In this document: positions 5,135-7,694 of the stretch, piece after piece
How positions within the stretch are numbered: the first letter of the stretch is position 1
Layout: every line of letters begins with the position of its first letter
Source of the DNA: an uncultured Gammaproteobacteria bacterium
GTDB taxonomy: Bacteria; Pseudomonadota; Gammaproteobacteria; SZUA-140
DNA: 7,694 bases
Assembly (NCBI GenBank): GCA_945787585.1
Contig: CALZIG010000174.1
Coordinates: 1 to 7,694 of the forward strand
Reading direction: 5' to 3'
Notes under the pieces: model-generated
What the model was told of the DNA's origin: nothing
The model's input: only the letters and a program-made list of their open reading frames with translations
The model's database searches: none
Translations under genes and position numbers: made by a program

Positions 5135-6508
5135 TTAGGGCCAAATACCACGCGATAACGTCACCTTCACCAGATGCTCAATGGTGGCTACCAGCGCAGC
5201 CGTTCTCAAATCGACTGGATAACAAGGGCAGTGTTCATCAGCTTGCCTATCTGATGGCACATTCGATTGCGCGCGCTCTGCCTCAGCCGACAACGCGCCC
5301 CAGCGATCGACGACCCGATCAACCGCTTTATGAATCTTCTGTTTCAGCTTTTGATTAATGAGCTCAAGCTCCCACTGTTCATGCTCAAAGTTCTGCACCC
5401 ACTCATAGTAACTCACCACCACACCACCCGCATTCACTAGAATGTCTGGGAGTAAATGAACACCATTTTCAAGCAGGATGGCATCTGCCCCCGGTGTCGT
5501 TGGGCCATTGGCAGCCTCGACAATGAGCTTCGCTTTAATACGCGCCGCATTGCCTTTATGGATCTGGTTACTCTGCGCGGCAGGAATTAGGATATCGCAG
5601 TCGAGTTCCAGCAGATCTGCATTGGTGATCGACATCGTCTCCGGTACCCCGACCACTGTATTATGCGTCTGTTTATAAGCCAACACCGCTTCGATATCGA
5701 GGCCGCGCTCATCATAAATACCGCCCTGACTATCACTCACGGCAACAATAATGGCACCCGCTTCAGCAAATAACTGGGCCGCGATGGCGCCAACATTACC
5801 AAACCCCTGCACCGCAACACGCACGTCGCTAAGATCCTGAAAACCACATAAGGTCGTCTGCTCAAGGAAGCGTTGCGTAGCATAGAGTGCGCCACGCGCC
5901 GTGGCTTCACGTCGCCCATGTGATCCACCCAGTTCAATCGGCTTGCCGGTGACAACCGAGCGATTATTACGCCGCGGGTGCAGCACTTCATAGGTATCGT
6001 AAATCCATGCCATCGTCTGTGCATTGGTGTACATATCGGGCGCTGGAATATCAGTGTTCGGACCTATTGCATCCCCCAACTCGGTAATATATCGACGCGT
6101 GATACGACGCAACTCATCTTCGCTCAACACCTTGGGGTCACACACCACGCCACCTTTGGCACCACCAAACGGAATATCGACCAGCGCACACTTCCAGGTC
6201 ATCTCCGCTGCAAGAAACTGCACCTCCTCGACAGAGAGAGCCGGGTGATAACGTATTCCGCCTTTCCCCGGCCCCAGTATCTGGTTATGTAAGACACGAA
6301 ATCCCTGAAAGATCTGCACCGAACCATCATCCATTTCCACCGGAAAATTGACGCTCAACGTACGCTTGGGGGCATGTAAAAAACCAAACAGGCCGCGGTG
6401 AAAGCCATCCAGTAAGTTAGTCGCACAGCGTAACCGCTGTAAGCTGGTTTTTGACAGATCCATATCTTCCAACTCTGTGGCCTGCGCCAGTACTTCGCTA
6501 CCTGTCAT
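5135..6508 (-). CDS. gdhA: Glutamate dehydrogenase (Glu/Leu/Phe/Val dehydrogenase family)
   Basis: This enzyme interconverts glutamate and 2-oxoglutarate plus ammonia with NAD(P), linking nitrogen and central carbon metabolism in the cytosol. From the chosen start it has 457 residues. The substrate domain shows GPGKGGIRYHP (Lys82), TWKCALVDIPFGGAKGG (Lys106 and Lys118) and PAPDMYTN (catalytic Asp158). The nucleotide-binding domain has VQGFGNVG (233-240) followed by VAVSDSQGGIYD, resembling the hexameric, often catabolic type of Bacillus; cofactor choice cannot be read safely. Near the C terminus, a segment of about 15 residues (NVPSDRQADEHCPCYP) before DLRTAA seems longer than usual. The frame stays open to 6604, but AGAGG at 6519-6515 lies six bases before the ATG at 6508 and three before the adjacent ATG at 6511, and the upstream extension has no family resemblance, so 6508 (or 6511) is the start. 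It is divergent from the methyltransferase gene. Confidence 0.93.
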   Translation of the reverse strand: MTGSEVLAQATELEDMDLSKTSLQRLRCATNLLDGFHRGLFGFLHAPKRTLSVNFPVEMDDGSVQIFQGFRVLHNQILGPGKGGIRYHPALSVEEVQFLAAEMTWKCALVDIPFGGAKGGVVCDPKVLSEDELRRITRRYITELGDAIGPNTDIPAPDMYTNAQTMAWIYDTYEVLHPRRNNRSVVTGKPIELGGSHGRREATARGALYATQRFLEQTTLCGFQDLSDVRVAVQGFGNVGAIAAQLFAEAGAIIVAVSDSQGGIYDERGLDIEAVLAYKQTHNTVVGVPETMSITNADLLELDCDILIPAAQSNQIHKGNAARIKAKLIVEAANGPTTPGADAILLENGVHLLPDILVNAGGVVVSYYEWVQNFEHEQWELELINQKLKQKIHKAVDRVVDRWGALSAEAERAQSNVPSDRQADEHCPCYPVDLRTAALVATIEHLVKVTLSRGIWP

Positions 6509-6616
6509 CATCGACCTCTGTATAAAAAATTCATGATATGCGGGGAGTACGGATAAGCGTATAATTACAACACCAACCTTAAGATAATCACTCCGTAACA
6601 GCAAGAGGGAAATACT
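6509..6616. promoter_or_regulatory. Divergent promoter region for gdhA and the exported methyltransferase gene
   Basis: This 108-bp gap separates two divergent genes and must hold both promoters if they are expressed independently. A perfect plus-strand TATAAT is at 6560-6565, about 50 bases before the methyltransferase ATG, but no good -35 lies at the right distance. A ribosome site (GAGGG, 6605-6609) precedes the ATG at 6617 by seven bases. I see no clear operator. Confidence 0.4.
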
Positions 6617-7462
6617 ATGCAGGCATTTGCGCGTAATTCCAAAAGCAGTATTCTTATTACACTGGGAGTAACACTCCTGACACTGCTATCGATGTCCGCA
6701 CAGGCAGCGGATGCCCCATCGATGGAGGGTAAAAAGCTACAACAGGCTATCAATGGAGATCATCGTAGCGCTGACAACAAAGCTCGCGACCAATACCGAA
6801 AACCATTAGAGACACTTCGCTGGCTCGGTATAAAAGACAATATGAGCGTAGTCGAGATTACACCCGGGGGTGGTTGGTACACTGAAATCCTCGCCCCTTA
6901 TCTAAAGGAAAATGGCACTTTCTACGCCGCCGGTTTTGATGGCGAATCTAACGTGCGTTTTTTTCGTAATGCCACCCAGGCATTTAATAAAAAACTTGCC
7001 GCCAATCCCGCCGCTTATGACAAGGTCATTGTCACTGTACTGGCACCACCTGCTAAAACCGAGATTGCCCCAGCGGGCACGGCTGATATAGTGCTCACCT
7101 TTCGCAATGTCCACAACTGGATGGCGGCAGGCAGCAGCGATGCCATGCTGGCCGCGATGTATACTGCACTCAAACCCGGTGGCATTCTCGGACTGGTCGA
7201 ACATCGTGGCAACCCCGACGTTAAACAGGACCCCAAGGCGAAATCAGGATACGTCAATGAAGCCTATACCATTGCGCTGGTCGAAAAGGCAGGCTTCAAA
7301 CTGGTCGATAAATCTAACCTACTCGCCAATCCCAAAGATACGAAAGACCATCCCAAAGGCGTGTGGACTCTCCCCCCTACGCTACGCCTCGGGAACAAAG
7401 ATCAAAATAAATATCTGGCGATTGGCGAAAGTGATCGCATGCTGCTCAAGTTCGTTAAATAG
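6617..7462 (+). CDS. Exported SAM-dependent methyltransferase-like protein
   Basis: This 281-residue protein has a signal peptide (1 to about 30: a hydrophobic ILITLGVTLLTLLSM core, cleavage after AQA) followed by a class I methyltransferase-like domain, of the kind I recall as COG4798 'predicted methyltransferase'. Landmarks are HRSADNKARDQYRKPLETL (49-67), the SAM-binding motif I VVEITPGGGWYTEILAPYL (78-96), LTFRNVHNW (160-168) and LKPGGILGLVEHR (185-197), corresponding to the strand after motif I and the post-motif region of the fold. E80 takes the place of the usual motif-I acidic residue. Export is odd because SAM is cytosolic; the family is nevertheless commonly predicted to be secreted, so it may bind another ligand or use SAM in a non-standard way. 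Substrate is unknown. It is followed 18 bases later by the monooxygenase-fold gene, probably in the same operon. Confidence 0.9.
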   Translation: MQAFARNSKSSILITLGVTLLTLLSMSAQAADAPSMEGKKLQQAINGDHRSADNKARDQYRKPLETLRWLGIKDNMSVVEITPGGGWYTEILAPYLKENGTFYAAGFDGESNVRFFRNATQAFNKKLAANPAAYDKVIVTVLAPPAKTEIAPAGTADIVLTFRNVHNWMAAGSSDAMLAAMYTALKPGGILGLVEHRGNPDVKQDPKAKSGYVNEAYTIALVEKAGFKLVDKSNLLANPKDTKDHPKGVWTLPPTLRLGNKDQNKYLAIGESDRMLLKFVK

Positions 7463-7480
7463 CAGGGGAATGCAAATACC

Positions 7481-7694
7481 ATGTATATCGCCATGAACCG
7501 TTTCAAAATCGCACCCGGCAGTGAAGAGGAATTCATCGAGATCTGGAAAAATCGTGACACTTTTCTCGATACTGTTCCCGGCTTCAAGACCTTCAATCTA
7601 CTGCATGGGCCACAACACGATGACTACACCCTGTTTGCATCGCATTCGGTGTGGGAATCAAAAAGCGATTTCGAAAACTGGACAAAATCCGAAG
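7481..7694 (+). CDS. Antibiotic-biosynthesis-monooxygenase (ABM) fold protein, 3' end cut by the window
   Basis: An ATG at 7481 opens a frame of 71 codons that runs off the right edge. It starts MYIAMNRFKIAPGSEEEFIE and continues with a conserved-looking PGFKTFNLL, then DDYTLFASHSVWESK and FENW. This matches the dimeric alpha/beta-barrel ABM family, usually about 95-110 residues, so perhaps 30 residues are missing. Members include small cofactor-free oxygenases and haem-degrading IsdG/HmoB-like proteins; the N-terminal NRF and the position of His and Trp residues resemble the latter, but the function cannot be fixed. AGGGGA (7464-7469) lies 11 bases upstream. It is on the same strand as the exported methyltransferase gene with 18 bases between, implying co-transcription, although this product appears cytosolic (no signal peptide). 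Confidence 0.85.
   Translation, partial: MYIAMNRFKIAPGSEEEFIEIWKNRDTFLDTVPGFKTFNLLHGPQHDDYTLFASHSVWESKSDFENWTKSE

Noticed and set aside
5978..6292. Open frames on the plus strand within the glutamate dehydrogenase gene
   Set aside because: They lie antisense to a well-supported enzyme with all catalytic motifs, and have no ribosome sites or recognisable content.
6509..6604. N-terminal extension of the glutamate dehydrogenase frame up to 6604
   Set aside because: The extra 32 residues do not resemble the family, no ribosome site precedes 6604, a good one precedes 6508, and the extension would cover the divergent promoter region.

Overview
The window looks like part of a gammaproteobacterial chromosome. 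This is inferred from the protein style: a DUF4124-type secreted domain, a Glu/Leu/Phe/Val dehydrogenase, CheY-like receivers, a small DOPA-dioxygenase-family protein, and moderate GC in the right half. No rRNA or other phylogenetic marker is present, so the assignment is soft. The left quarter (about 1-2000) is AT-rich and mobile or decayed. The right three quarters is ordinary, densely coded chromosome.

Layout. Positions 1-112 hold the 5' part of an unrecognised minus-strand reading frame, whose start lies a few bases from the end of a complete IS4-family insertion sequence (about 119-1395; identical terminal inverted repeats, one transposase gene with a TTG start). About 300 bp without a convincing gene follow. 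At 1694-1855 is a decayed 3' fragment of a TraB/GumN-family gene, a paralogue of the intact gene further right. A short secreted protein of unknown function (2013-2408, plus strand) converges on the intact DUF4124-TraB/GumN gene (2580-3662, minus strand), with a 12-bp-stem hairpin between them. A 159-bp foldback miniature element (3734-3892) flanked by TTAA lies next, and its right-hand TTAA carries the stop codon of the neighbouring gene.

The minus-strand block 6508-3893 encodes, in transcription order, glutamate dehydrogenase, a tandem-receiver protein whose first receiver has lost its phosphoacceptor aspartate, and a DOPA 4,5-dioxygenase-family protein. The last two are almost certainly co-transcribed (13-nt spacing). 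Divergent from the dehydrogenase, on the plus strand, are an exported SAM-methyltransferase-like protein (6617-7462) and the beginning of an antibiotic-biosynthesis-monooxygenase-fold protein (7481 to the window end), probably one operon.

I found no CRISPR array, tRNA, rRNA, toxin-antitoxin pair or defence system. The observations most worth following up are the foldback element at the exact stop codon, the decayed TraB paralogue with two compensating frameshifts, and the pseudo-receiver/receiver protein coupled to a small dioxygenase-family gene.
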